NCBI RefSeq assembly: GCF_900114625.1
Contig: NZ_FOZL01000001.1
Span: 1,364,001 to 1,428,000 of the forward strand
DNA: 64,000 nt
Source: Granulicella pectinivorans
Lineage (GTDB): Bacteria; Acidobacteriota; Terriglobia; Terriglobales; Acidobacteriaceae
Direction: 5' to 3'
Both the position numbers and the translations under genes were made by a program. Positions 16,688 through 25,290 of this stretch are shown in pieces. The notes below the pieces were generated by a model. The model saw only the letters and a list, made by a program, of their open reading frames with translations. It was not told the origin of the DNA and did no database searches. How positions within the stretch are numbered: the stretch's first letter is position 1; every line of letters starts with the position of its first letter.

Positions 16688-17824
16688 ATGCGGATTCGCT
16701 TGCTTGTCGTCGTGATGTTCGTTCTGGGTGCGTTTTCAGCGGGGTTTGCGCAGAAGCGCTGGACGCCCGAGCAGGCCAACGCCTGGTATGCGAAACAGCC
16801 CTGGCTGGTGGGCGCGAACTTCATTCCGTCCGATGCGATCAACCAACTGGAGATGTTCCAGGCCGCGACCTTCAACCCTGCGATCAACGACCGTGAGCTC
16901 GGGTTGGCCGAGGCGATTGGCATGAACACCATGCGTGTGTTCCTGCAGGACCAGCTCTGGGAGCAGGATCCGGAAGGCTTCAAGAAGCGCCTCGATACGT
17001 TTCTTGGCATCGCCGCGAAGCACCACATCCGGCCCCTTCTGGTGCTCTTCGACTCCTGCTGGGAGACCGACCCGAAGCTTGGTCCGCAGCACCCTCCCAT
17101 TCCCGGCGTGCATAACTCGGGCTGGGTGCAGAGCCCCGGCACGAAGGGCCTCGTCGACAAGTCCTACGAGCCGAAGCTGAAGGCGTATGTGACAGGCGTC
17201 GTGGGGGCGTTTGCCAACGACGACCGGATCCTCGGCTGGGACGTCTGGAACGAGCCCGACAATGGCAACGATAAGCGGTTCGATGAGGCTCCACACAAGG
17301 CTGATCTCGTTGCCGGACTTCTTCCCAAGGTGTTTGCATGGGTGCGTTCGGCGCATCCGGTGCAGCCTTTGACCAGCGGCGTGTGGACGGGGGACGACTG
17401 GGCGAATGCTTCGAAGTGGAGTGCGGTGGCGAAGATTCAGCTTACAGAGTCCGACATCATCAGTTTCCATAACTACGGCTGGCCGGAAGACTTTGAGGCG
17501 CGCATCCAGTCGTTGCAGCCGCTTGGGCGTCCGATTCTCTGCACGGAGTACATGGCGCGCGGCGCGGGCAGTACCTTCGACGGAAGCCTTCCGGTTGCGA
17601 AGAAATACCACGTTGGAGCCATCAACTGGGGCCTGGTCGCCGGCAAGACGCAGACGTATCTGCCCTGGGATTCGTGGCAGAAGCCCTATGTGTTGAGCCA
17701 GCCGACGGTGTGGTTCCACGAGGTATTTCGCCACGACGGCACGCCCTACCGGCAGGCTGAGGTCGATCTCATCCGCCGTCTGACGGGGCGCGGCACACCG
17801 TCCTCGCACCCCGGTGCCGAATAA
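16688..17824 (+). CDS. GH5-like secreted glycoside hydrolase (clan GH-A)
   Basis: 378 residues from the ATG at 16688 (GGGAG upstream); a signal peptide covers about the first 22. The TIM-barrel landmarks of clan GH-A are present: acid/base E189 in WDVWNEPDNG and nucleophile E287 in CTEYMARG, with NYGWPE and NWGLVAGKTQTYLPWDSW in the later strands. This is the form often annotated as cellulase family 5 or 1,4-beta-xylanase in Acidobacteria. It acts outside the cytoplasm on plant or microbial glycans. It is followed directly by a GH51 arabinofuranosidase gene starting 110 bases on, so the two probably work on the same polymer. The exact bond cleaved is unknown. Confidence 0.85.
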   Translation: MRIRLLVVVMFVLGAFSAGFAQKRWTPEQANAWYAKQPWLVGANFIPSDAINQLEMFQAATFNPAINDRELGLAEAIGMNTMRVFLQDQLWEQDPEGFKKRLDTFLGIAAKHHIRPLLVLFDSCWETDPKLGPQHPPIPGVHNSGWVQSPGTKGLVDKSYEPKLKAYVTGVVGAFANDDRILGWDVWNEPDNGNDKRFDEAPHKADLVAGLLPKVFAWVRSAHPVQPLTSGVWTGDDWANASKWSAVAKIQLTESDIISFHNYGWPEDFEARIQSLQPLGRPILCTEYMARGAGSTFDGSLPVAKKYHVGAINWGLVAGKTQTYLPWDSWQKPYVLSQPTVWFHEVFRHDGTPYRQAEVDLIRRLTGRGTPSSHPGAE

Positions 17825-17933
17825 AATCTGGCGCGTTGCACTGCGGATCGGGTATCTTGTTGTGGACTCAAGAATACGTTTTCTCGAAACAGCACTTCTT
17901 TGTGCCGCACACCGAAAGATGAGGATGCTCTGC

Positions 17934-19838
17934 ATGCACCGTTTCCGTGGGATTCTCCGTTCTACCCTTGCCGCCTCGCTGGTTCTTGCGCCCATCGGCG
18001 CACTCGCGCAGGCTACGCTCACAATCGACACACAGCATGTGAAGGCCAAGGTCAGCCCAAAGCTCTATGGCCTGATGACCGAAGAGATCAACTACTCGTA
18101 TGAGGGCGGTCTCTACGGCGATCTCATCAATATCCGCACCTTTCACGGCAGCTGGGGCGATAGCCACTGGCTGCTTCGTCCCATGGGTGACGCCGAGATC
18201 CATGATGAGCTGATGAAGACCGGCGGCCCCAGCGCGGCGCTGCCGGAGTGCATGCAGTTGACGGTGACGAAGGCGTCGGACAAGGATCTGGCCGGCATCT
18301 CGAACCGCGGCTTCTGGGGCATCCCGGTCCGGCCGAGCACGACCTACAAGGGATCGTTCTGGGCCAAGGCGGACTCTTCCGCGGTGGGCCCGGTGCATGT
18401 GCGCCTGACCAACAACGACACTGGCAAGGGGCCTGAAGCAGTCACGGCTCCCCTGACGACCGAGTGGAAGCAGTACGACTTTACCCTGACCACGAGTGCC
18501 GATCATCCGGCGAACGTCGAGAACGAGCTTCTGCTTGCGGTCGCTCACCCGGGTAAGGTCTGGATCGATCTGGTAAGCCTCTTCCCGCCGACCTACAAGA
18601 ACCGCGAACGCGGCAGCCGTGCGGACCTGATGGAGAAGCTCGCGGCCATGCAGCCGCGCTTTCTGCGCTTCCCCGGCGGCAACTATCTGGAAGGCGACTA
18701 CATCAACGAGCGCTTCGATTGGAAGAAGACGATCGGCCCTGTTGTCGATCGTCCCGGACATCGCAGCCCGTGGAACTACTGGTCGACGGACCAGTTCGGT
18801 CTGCCTGAGTTCTTGAACTGGTGCGAAGACCTGAAGATGCAGCCTCTGCTTGCCGTGTTCGCCGGCTACGCGTTGAAGCATGACTACATCAAGCCGGGCA
18901 AGGACCTCGAACCGTATGTGCAGGATGCGCTCGATGAGATCGAGTACATCACCGGAAGCACAAGCACGAAGTGGGGCGCGGAGCGTGCGAAGAATGGGCA
19001 TCCGGAGCCTTATCCTTTGAGCTACGTCGAGATTGGCAATGAGGATTGGTTCGACAAGTCGGGCAGCTACGACGGCCGCTACGCGCAGTTCTATAAGGCC
19101 ATCAAGGCCAAGTATCCGGAGCTGCAGTTGATCGCGACCACGCCAGTCAACGGGATGAAGCCGGATATGATTGACGACCACTATTACAAGAAGGCGCAGG
19201 AGTTCTACGAGATGGACGACCACTACGACACGATGGACCGGAATGGTCCGGCAATCTTCGTGGGGGAGTGGGCGACGCGCGAGGGTGGTCCTACCCCGAA
19301 CTTCGGTTCGGCGCTTGGCGATGCGGCCTTCATGACGTCGATGGAGCGCAACAGCGACCTGATCAAGATGGCGTCGTATGCGCCTCTGCTGGTGAACGTG
19401 AATCCGAACGGCATGCAGTGGGAGAGCGATCTGATCGGCTATGACGCGATGACCAGCTATGGTTCGCCCAGCTATTACGCGCAGGTGATGTTCAACAAGT
19501 ATCTCGGCGACGAAATCCTGACGGGCAAGAGCGAGGGCGCGGGAAGCCGCTTCTTCTACTCGGCGACGCGTACGGCGGCCACGGGCACGATTCATCTGAA
19601 GCTGGTGAACGGAAGCTCGACGCCGAAGACGATGACCATTGCGCTCGATGGTGCGACGAAGGTCGCTCCAACGGCGAAGCTGGTGACGCTGAGCGCGAAG
19701 ACGCTGGGCGCAACCAATACGATCACCACGCCGACGAAGATCGTGCCTGTCGACGGCACGTTCAAGAAGGCTTCGGGCAAATTCACGTACACGATTCCCG
19801 GATACTCGATTCAGATCCTGGAGCTTGAGACGAAATAA
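17934..19838 (+). CDS. GH51 alpha-L-arabinofuranosidase
   Basis: 634 residues from the ATG at 17934, chosen because GAGGA lies at the right distance and a signal peptide ending ALAQA follows. A carbohydrate-binding-like segment (about 120-210) precedes the TIM barrel. Catalytic residues are E370 in VEIGNEDW (acid/base) and E445 in FVGEWA (nucleophile); FLRFPGGNYLEG and the WNYWSTDQFGL strand are family hallmarks. The C-terminal beta domain (about 520-634) is Thr-rich. The enzyme removes terminal arabinose from arabinan or arabinoxylan. It follows the GH5-like gene on the same strand. Confidence 0.92.
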   Translation: MHRFRGILRSTLAASLVLAPIGALAQATLTIDTQHVKAKVSPKLYGLMTEEINYSYEGGLYGDLINIRTFHGSWGDSHWLLRPMGDAEIHDELMKTGGPSAALPECMQLTVTKASDKDLAGISNRGFWGIPVRPSTTYKGSFWAKADSSAVGPVHVRLTNNDTGKGPEAVTAPLTTEWKQYDFTLTTSADHPANVENELLLAVAHPGKVWIDLVSLFPPTYKNRERGSRADLMEKLAAMQPRFLRFPGGNYLEGDYINERFDWKKTIGPVVDRPGHRSPWNYWSTDQFGLPEFLNWCEDLKMQPLLAVFAGYALKHDYIKPGKDLEPYVQDALDEIEYITGSTSTKWGAERAKNGHPEPYPLSYVEIGNEDWFDKSGSYDGRYAQFYKAIKAKYPELQLIATTPVNGMKPDMIDDHYYKKAQEFYEMDDHYDTMDRNGPAIFVGEWATREGGPTPNFGSALGDAAFMTSMERNSDLIKMASYAPLLVNVNPNGMQWESDLIGYDAMTSYGSPSYYAQVMFNKYLGDEILTGKSEGAGSRFFYSATRTAATGTIHLKLVNGSSTPKTMTIALDGATKVAPTAKLVTLSAKTLGATNTITTPTKIVPVDGTFKKASGKFTYTIPGYSIQILELETK

Positions 19839-19889
19839 TAGGCGCCGTTTTTTCATGAGGATGGAGTTTGCCGTCCAAGCGGCGGATGC

Positions 19890-21641
19890 ATGGAACAAAT
19901 GCATCCGTCGCGGCAGCAGACTCTATCCTCTTTGTGCTTCCATGCTGGAATGCAGACGTTTTCAGCACGAATCGCCACGGCGCAGCCGACTGCGGAAGAC
20001 ATCGCCGGCAGACGCTGGATCTATGTGCCGTACGATCGCTTCACGGACCGGACGGGACCGCTCGCCGAACAGGGGGCGCAGGCCACGGGCATCGTCATCG
20101 TGGAATCGACCGCGAAGGCCATGCGCCGCCCGTATCACAGGAAGAAGCTCGTGGTGCTTATCGCCAACATGCGCCACTTCGCGCTGGAGCAGGCTGCGCG
20201 GGGTGTCGCCGTCCTGTATCACTTCTCGCCGAAGAGCCATGGTCAGGGGCTTCTGGAGCTGCAACGCGCACGCGGTCTTCCGGAACTGGTCTGCATGACG
20301 CCCGCCGAGCGGGAGCTTCGGCTCGATCTTGCGACCGCCATCGAGCATGGCCTCAACATGCGATTCGTGGCGGATACGACCTGGCTCTCGACGCTCGATG
20401 ACTTTATGGCCGTGTATGGTCCGTACCGGCATGGCCGAAGTTACGTGATGGATCGCTTCTATCGCGCGATGCGGCAGAAGACCGGAATCCTCATGCACAA
20501 CGCCAAGCCGGTGGGCGGACAGTTTTCCTTCGACGCGGAGAACCGCCTGCCCTACAAGGGACAGGTGCCTGTGCCGATCGCGCCGGGATTCGCGCCGGAC
20601 GAGATTACGCGCGAGGTCATCGCGATGGTCGACACGGTGTACGCCGACCACTTCGGCACCACGGAAAGCTTCGACCTGCCCTGCACGCAGGCCGACTGCG
20701 ACCGCATGTGGCAGTTCGCGCTCACGCGTCTGTTGCCTCATTTCGGGCCGTTCGAGGATGCGATGCGCGACGATGAGCCCCAGCTCTTTCACTCCAAGAC
20801 CTCGGCGCTCGTCAATCTTGGACGTCTCCTGCCCGCCGCCTTGATCGGGGATGTGGCCACAGCCGCCGGGTCCGGTTCGATTCCCATGGCCAGTGCCGAG
20901 GGATTCATCCGCCAGCTTCTCGGATGGCGCGAGTTCATGCGGCATGTGCATCAGCAGACCGATGGATACCGCCTGCTCGTTGACCATGTCCCGCAGGAAC
21001 GCCCAGGTCCTGCGCAGGAAGCCTCATCCTCCGCCTACCCAGATGAAGAAGCCTACCGGGGTGCGCGGCCATCGGCTCTCGGCGCGTCGTTGCCGCTTCC
21101 GGCTGCCTACTGGGGTGTCGCGTCGGGTCTGCGCTGTGTCGATACGACGGTGGCGCAGGTCATCGCGGAGGGGTGGTCGCACCACATTCCACGGCTCATG
21201 GTCCTCTCGAACCTGGCCACGCTGTGCGGCTTTTCTCCTCGCGAGCTGACGGACTGGTTCTGGTTCGCGTACGTGGACGCCTTCGACTGGGTCGTTGAGC
21301 CGAATGTGCTGGGCATGTCGACTTACGCGGATGGCGGCCTCACGGCCACCAAGCCGTACGTCTCGGGTGCTGCCTACATCAACCGGATGTCGAACCTGTG
21401 TGGCCGCTGCCAGTTCGATCCAAAGAAGTCCACGGGCCCCGGATCATGCCCGTTTACTGCACTCTACTGGACCTTCCTTGAGCGTCATGAGCCTGTGCTG
21501 GGCGGCATGTTCCGGATGCAGATGCCGTACCAGACCCTGCGGCGCAAGAGCGAGGCTGAGCGGACCGGTCTCCGCCAGCGTGCCGCCGAGGCCATCGAGC
21601 ATCTCCAATCGTTCCCGCGTCCGGAGTACAAACGGGGCTAG
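19890..21641 (+). CDS. Iron-sulfur cryptochrome/(6-4) photolyase (FeS-BCP, PhrB type)
   Basis: 583 residues from 19890; an ATG at 19950 is an alternative start. The N-terminal Rossmann-like antenna domain (about 40-180) is followed by the helical FAD domain with GYGWREFMRH-like (LLGWREFMRHVH) and DWVVEPNVLGMSTYADGG motifs. Four cysteines, C416, C504, C507 and C520, have the spacing 88-3-13, identical to the [4Fe-4S] ligands of Agrobacterium PhrB as I recall them. The family repairs (6-4) photoproducts or signals light. It is alone, between a glycosidase and frr. Confidence 0.92.
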   Translation: MEQMHPSRQQTLSSLCFHAGMQTFSARIATAQPTAEDIAGRRWIYVPYDRFTDRTGPLAEQGAQATGIVIVESTAKAMRRPYHRKKLVVLIANMRHFALEQAARGVAVLYHFSPKSHGQGLLELQRARGLPELVCMTPAERELRLDLATAIEHGLNMRFVADTTWLSTLDDFMAVYGPYRHGRSYVMDRFYRAMRQKTGILMHNAKPVGGQFSFDAENRLPYKGQVPVPIAPGFAPDEITREVIAMVDTVYADHFGTTESFDLPCTQADCDRMWQFALTRLLPHFGPFEDAMRDDEPQLFHSKTSALVNLGRLLPAALIGDVATAAGSGSIPMASAEGFIRQLLGWREFMRHVHQQTDGYRLLVDHVPQERPGPAQEASSSAYPDEEAYRGARPSALGASLPLPAAYWGVASGLRCVDTTVAQVIAEGWSHHIPRLMVLSNLATLCGFSPRELTDWFWFAYVDAFDWVVEPNVLGMSTYADGGLTATKPYVSGAAYINRMSNLCGRCQFDPKKSTGPGSCPFTALYWTFLERHEPVLGGMFRMQMPYQTLRRKSEAERTGLRQRAAEAIEHLQSFPRPEYKRG

Positions 21642-21724
21642 TCTTGGGCGGCGGCGACCCCTGCGAGGTGTCGAGACGCCGCATTTCCTCTAAGATAGGA
21701 GACGGCGTTTTTGAGGAGAGACAC

Positions 21725-22309
21725 ATGGCATCGGCAATGGCGAGTATTCCGGCTTTGAAGGACCTGCAAGTGCAGGTGAAGACACGGATGGACAAGACGA
21801 TCGAGGATTTTCGCGCGAATTTGCTGTCTACGCGCACCGGTCGCGCGAGCGTCCACATGCTGGACCAGATCAAGATCGACTATTACGGCACGGACACGCA
21901 GATCTCGCAGGTAGCGCAGGTGACGACGCCCGAGGCGCAACTGATCGTGGTGCAGCCGTGGGAGATCTCGCTGGTTGGCGCGATTGAGAAGGCGATTCGT
22001 ACGAGCGGTCAGGGCTTCAACCCCATGCACGATGGGCGCATTATCCGCGTGCCGATTCCGCCGATGACGGAGGAGCGGCGCAAGGAGGCGGTCAAGCATC
22101 TGGCGGGCGTTCTGGAAGGGCACAAGACGTCGATGCGCAATATTCGCCGTGACGGCAACGAGGCGGTGAAGAAGGCGGCCAAGGACAAGCTGATCTCGGC
22201 GGACGATGAAAAGCGCGCGAATGAAGAGATTCAGCAGCTTACCGACGCGCAGATCAAGGTGCTCGAGGAGATGTTCAAGGCCAAGGAAAAAGATGTGATG
22301 ACGGTCTGA
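21725..22309 (+). CDS. frr: Ribosome recycling factor
   Basis: 194 residues from the ATG at 21725, preceded by GAGGAG at good spacing; the open frame extends further upstream but without a site. RRF splits the post-termination ribosome with EF-G. Typical features are FRANLLSTRTGRASVHMLD, the PWEISLVGAIEKAI helix start, PPMTEERRKEAVK and the RNIRRDGNEAVKKAAKD helix. The usual pyrH and tsf genes are not adjacent. A terminator follows. Confidence 0.97.
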   Translation: MASAMASIPALKDLQVQVKTRMDKTIEDFRANLLSTRTGRASVHMLDQIKIDYYGTDTQISQVAQVTTPEAQLIVVQPWEISLVGAIEKAIRTSGQGFNPMHDGRIIRVPIPPMTEERRKEAVKHLAGVLEGHKTSMRNIRRDGNEAVKKAAKDKLISADDEKRANEEIQQLTDAQIKVLEEMFKAKEKDVMTV

Positions 22310-22330
22310 TTCCGTGTCGGTTTCGCTTGC

Positions 22331-22364
22331 ATCGCGCCCTGTGGTCTGGGGCGCGATTTGCTTT
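22331..22364 (+). terminator. Intrinsic terminator of frr
   Basis: A nine-bp stem ATCGCGCCC/GGGCGCGAT with a nine-base loop lies 22 bases after the frr stop and is followed by TTGCTTTT. Confidence 0.75.
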
Positions 22365-22433
22365 TGGTCTGACCTCTTGGGTTAGGTGGGCCTAAAAATT
22401 GGTATGAAAAGAGGAGAATGATGCGCTGTCTGT

Positions 22434-22600
22434 AATCATGGTGATCGAAAGGAGTTACGGGTGGACGATGCGAAAACCCCAATGTTTCACCAGAAGGGTT
22501 TTGGACGCTAAAACGTGGGTACATGCATGGATTTTGTGGCCAAATGGATGGAAATGCCGTTCAGCGGAAAGTGGTATGTTTTTGCTTCGATAACCGCGCA
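22434..22600 (+). repeat. Dispersed ~160-bp repeat, copy B
   Basis: This copy matches the reverse complement of 9341-9501 over its whole length (core about 90 percent identical by eye). It lies between frr and the broken hicA, ending about 20 bases from the last recognisable hicA codon, so that the shifted hicA frame reads into it. Confidence 0.85.
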
Positions 22601-22619
22601 GTATTCCCAGGCGGAAATA

Positions 22620-22839
22620 CTGTAGAAGCGCAAGAAACTCATCCACGGTCAGTCTCGCATTCGAATGAGGGAACGAAGCGTCCCCTTGCGAGTTCTTTGT
22701 GCTGCGGGATCGTAAGGTGACAGCGCATTCCTGGCTTGCTTAAAACGAGGTGGCTACCTCGCTGACCTTGGCGCTCCCATCCGGCACGCATGAAGGCCTT
22801 GGCAGCTTCTTCTCCGGAGATGTTGGTGAGCGTTCCCAT
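22620..22839 (-). pseudogene. hicA: hicA-like mRNA interferase toxin, broken by two frameshifts
   Basis: The frame from the ATG at 22839 gives a recognisable HicA N-terminus: ISGEEAAKAFMRAGW, then QRGSHLVLSKPG (the catalytic-His segment GSH) and LTIPQHKELARG. It then runs out of frame and stops after 66 residues. The lost end is still there in other frames: TLRSLIR after one missing base near 22670, and ARLTVDEFLALLQ after another near 22660, which together restore the standard HicA ending. So two single-base deletions inactivate it, unless they are sequencing errors. HicA cleaves mRNA and is neutralised by HicB, which is encoded intact upstream. Confidence 0.75.
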
Positions 22840-22925
22840 GCATCAAGGCTCATCCCACTTGCACAATTCTTGCGACAGTTATCTTTGTGGGAAACAGGGC
22901 CTGTCTGTGGGGATTAAACGGCTAC

Positions 22926-23123
22926 TCAGACCGCTGAACGATCCGATGGCAACTCTCCAATCGCCTTTTGATCTTCGGCCCACATCCAAGCTTCAATTGC
23001 ATCTTTGATGTTTGCCATGGCCTCTTCCTCGGTGCGGCCCTGAGATACGCAACCGGGCAAGGCAGGGCATTCGACTACGATCCAGCCATCTTCATCGGTT
23101 TCCATGGTGACGTGGAGTGTCAT
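22926..23123 (-). CDS. hicB: HicB-type antitoxin
   Basis: 65 residues from the ATG at 23123, or 78 from a GTG at 23162. The partial RNase H-like fold of short HicB/UPF0150 antitoxins is clear: VTMETDEDGWIVVECPALPGCVSQGRTEEEAMANIKDAIEAW. There is no C-terminal DNA-binding domain, so it is the short form. It is upstream of hicA on the same strand, separated by 86 bases. With the toxin broken, it is a leftover or serves another HicA in the genome. Confidence 0.85.
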   Translation of the reverse strand: MTLHVTMETDEDGWIVVECPALPGCVSQGRTEEEAMANIKDAIEAWMWAEDQKAIGELPSDRSAV

Positions 23124-23167
23124 AGGTATTGATAAACTGCTAACGACCTCAATCCTATTCACTTTAA

Positions 23168-23697
23168 ATGACGCCTCAAGAACGAAAACTCGTATCCAGT
23201 TTGGTCATTAGTCCTCCCTCAGGGAAGAGTCGAATTTCCAAGGAAGAATTCTTACGCCATTTTCCTGCGTCGGTTCAGAACGGCAAAATGGCGATGGCCG
23301 TGCTTGAAGCAGCTTATGAAACCAAGAATGCCGAGGATTTGGAGTATGCGCTGATCATTGGTTTGTCTTCGGTTTTGGCCCTGAGCACGAAGATATCCTC
23401 TGTCATCTCGTAGAAGCAGATTGGCACTTCAGGCACGAGGATGTGGTAAGCGCGTTGGACGATTTGCGAAGCCCTTCGGCGGTGACGGCGCTTTCTCGTG
23501 CGACGCAATGGATACCGGAGTATCTGGATTTTGATGAGTACAGGGCCTTGGCCGTCAAGGCAATCTGGGCGCTTGGCAAACTTCCCGGAGAGGACGTCGA
23601 GAGCAAGCTGCAAGCGCTTGCGCTTTCGGACAATCCCATCCTGAAGAAAAATGCTCTCAATCGACTGGAAAGACGGGCCGCAAATCTAAATCACTAA
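23168..23697 (+). pseudogene. HEAT-like helical protein split by a -1 frameshift
   Basis: Two consecutive frames belong to one protein. The first (23168-23413) reads MTPQERKLVSS... to AEDLEYALIIG; the second resumes at about 23362 as FVFGFGPEHEDILCHLVEAD, then VVSALDDLRSPSAVTALSRA and ALAVKAIWALGKL, ending at 23697. The joined product would be about 175 residues, with helical pairs resembling HEAT repeats in the C-terminal half. The junction needs one extra base or a -1 slip at ATT-GGT-TTG. It begins five bases from the divergent hicB frame. No function is recognised; it might be read by frameshifting, but a deletion is simpler given the damaged hicA next door. Confidence 0.65.
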
Positions 23698-23762
23698 AAA
23701 GTGCATACTGCCTAGGGTTTAGACTCGGAAGAAATTCTTCGTTCTGTCGTGAGGAGTCTCCC

Positions 23763-25088
23763 ATGCTGAAGGCTGGTGTTGCTGCTTTGCTGGTTATTTC
23801 GGGTGCCGCGTTGTTCGGGCAGGATGTGGCTGCGTTTGAGAAGCAGGAGATGCCTGGGCTGGTGACGATGTACAAGGGCCTGCATGCGCATCCGGAGCTC
23901 TCGCACTTTGAAGCGAATACCTCTGCGATGGTGTCGGCGGAGCTGAAGAAGGCTGGCTACACCGTTACGGATCACGTGGGAGTTTATCCGGATGGGTCGA
24001 AGGCGTATGGGGTTGTGGGGATCTTGAAGAACGGGGCGGGGCCGACGTTGCTGGTGCGGGGGGATATGGACGCACTGCCGGTGATCGAGGAGACGGGCGT
24101 TCCCTATGCGAGCCATGTGATGACCAAGAACAAGAGCGGCCAGGAGGTCGGGGTGATGCATGCGTGCGGGCATGATGTGCATACGACCGTGCTGGTGGGG
24201 ACGGCGCGGGCTCTGGCGGCGAACAAGGGGCTTTGGCATGGCACGCTGATGATTGTTGGGCAGCCCTCGGAAGAGACCATCGATGGGGCGAAGGCTATGA
24301 TTGCGGACCACCTGTATGAACGGTTCGGGAAGCCGGATATGGTGATTGGGCTGCACGATTCGGCCGAGCATGCCGCGGGAACCGTGGCGATGCGGAGCGG
24401 GGCGGCGATGGCGAGTTCGACTTCGATCGATGTGACGATCAAGGGGATTGGCGGGCATGGGGCGAGGCCGAACCAAGGGCGCGATCCGGTGGTGCTGGCG
24501 GCGGAGTTCATCATGCAGTTGCAGACGATTGTGAGCAGGGAGGAGAATCCGCTGGACCCGTCGGTTGTGACGGTGGGGGATATCCACGGCGGAACGAAGC
24601 GGAATATCATTCCGAACGAGGTGAAGCTGGAGCTGACGACGCGGTCGCTGTCGGATGCTGGGCGGAAGGTGATTCTCGATGGGATTCGGTCGATGGCGGC
24701 GGGGATTGCGGTATCTGCGGCGTTGCCGAAGGGGCTGGAGCCGGTGGTGACGGTGCTGGAGGATGAGTCGGCTCCGCTGCAGTACAACGATCCGGCGCTT
24801 GCGGAGAGGGTGCATGCGGCGCTGGTGAAGGCTCTGGGTGCGGAGAAGGTGGAGCCGGAGCCGGTGGCGATGGGCTCGGAGGATGTGGGTGTTTTTGGGC
24901 TGGATGGGAAGATTCCGGTGATGTATTACCGGCTGGGATCGGCGAATCCGGCGAAGCTGGCAGCGGCGAAGGCGGCGGGGAAAGAGCTGCCGGGATGGCA
25001 TACGAGCCGGTTCGAGCCGGATCCGGAGCCTACTCTGGAGACGGGCGTGAAGAGCCTTACGGCGGTTTCCATCGCTTTACTGCAATAA
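23763..25088 (+). CDS. M20-family amidohydrolase, secreted
   Basis: 441 residues with GAGGAG upstream and a signal peptide (about 1-20). Metal-binding motifs of the M20D amidohydrolases are intact: HAHPELS, LLVRGDMDALPV, MHACGHDVHTTVLVG and GQPSEETIDGAKAM, with the lid-domain IGGHGARPNQGRDPV. The family includes hippurate and N-acyl-amino-acid hydrolases. The signal peptide places it outside the cytoplasm, so it probably frees amino acids from N-acylated compounds for uptake. A terminator follows. The acyl group cannot be predicted. Confidence 0.9.
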   Translation: MLKAGVAALLVISGAALFGQDVAAFEKQEMPGLVTMYKGLHAHPELSHFEANTSAMVSAELKKAGYTVTDHVGVYPDGSKAYGVVGILKNGAGPTLLVRGDMDALPVIEETGVPYASHVMTKNKSGQEVGVMHACGHDVHTTVLVGTARALAANKGLWHGTLMIVGQPSEETIDGAKAMIADHLYERFGKPDMVIGLHDSAEHAAGTVAMRSGAAMASSTSIDVTIKGIGGHGARPNQGRDPVVLAAEFIMQLQTIVSREENPLDPSVVTVGDIHGGTKRNIIPNEVKLELTTRSLSDAGRKVILDGIRSMAAGIAVSAALPKGLEPVVTVLEDESAPLQYNDPALAERVHAALVKALGAEKVEPEPVAMGSEDVGVFGLDGKIPVMYYRLGSANPAKLAAAKAAGKELPGWHTSRFEPDPEPTLETGVKSLTAVSIALLQ

Positions 25089-25109
25089 AAGCGCCCAACG
25101 CGGGCGGCG

Positions 25110-25128
25110 GGCGTTCACACGCCTTTTT
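25110..25128 (+). terminator. Intrinsic terminator of the amidohydrolase gene
   Basis: A short GGCGT-TCAC-ACGCC stem is followed immediately by TTTTT, 22 bases after the stop codon. Confidence 0.6.
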
Positions 25129-25142
25129 ACCGCTTCGCGTGG

Positions 25143-25190
25143 CCCTTCCGTTGGTCGGGAACAGAGTTCCGTGCCGACCAACGGAAGGCC
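25143..25190. repeat. Long inverted repeat upstream of the GH27 gene
   Basis: CTTCCGTTGGTCGG (25145-25158) and its perfect complement CCGACCAACGGAAG (25174-25187) flank a loop that itself folds (GGAAC-AGA-GTTCC). GGCC flanks extend the stem with one bulge. There is no T tract; it may be a regulatory cruciform, a leader hairpin or another dispersed element. Confidence 0.55.
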
Positions 25191-25290
25191 CGCACGAGAT
25201 CATTGCGGCAAGACCGGTATACGCGTCACGAAGTGACCGCCGCCCGCGCAGGGCGCCCGTCCGGCAGGACAATGTGGTAAGGTTCGTCGC

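Noticed and set aside
17868..19904. 678-residue minus-strand frame over the GH51 gene
   Set aside because: It is antisense of an enzyme with intact catalytic residues.
22455..22646. 63-residue frame beginning MDEFLALLQ
   Set aside because: It is not a separate gene: its start is the displaced end of the broken hicA, and the rest reads through repeat copy B.
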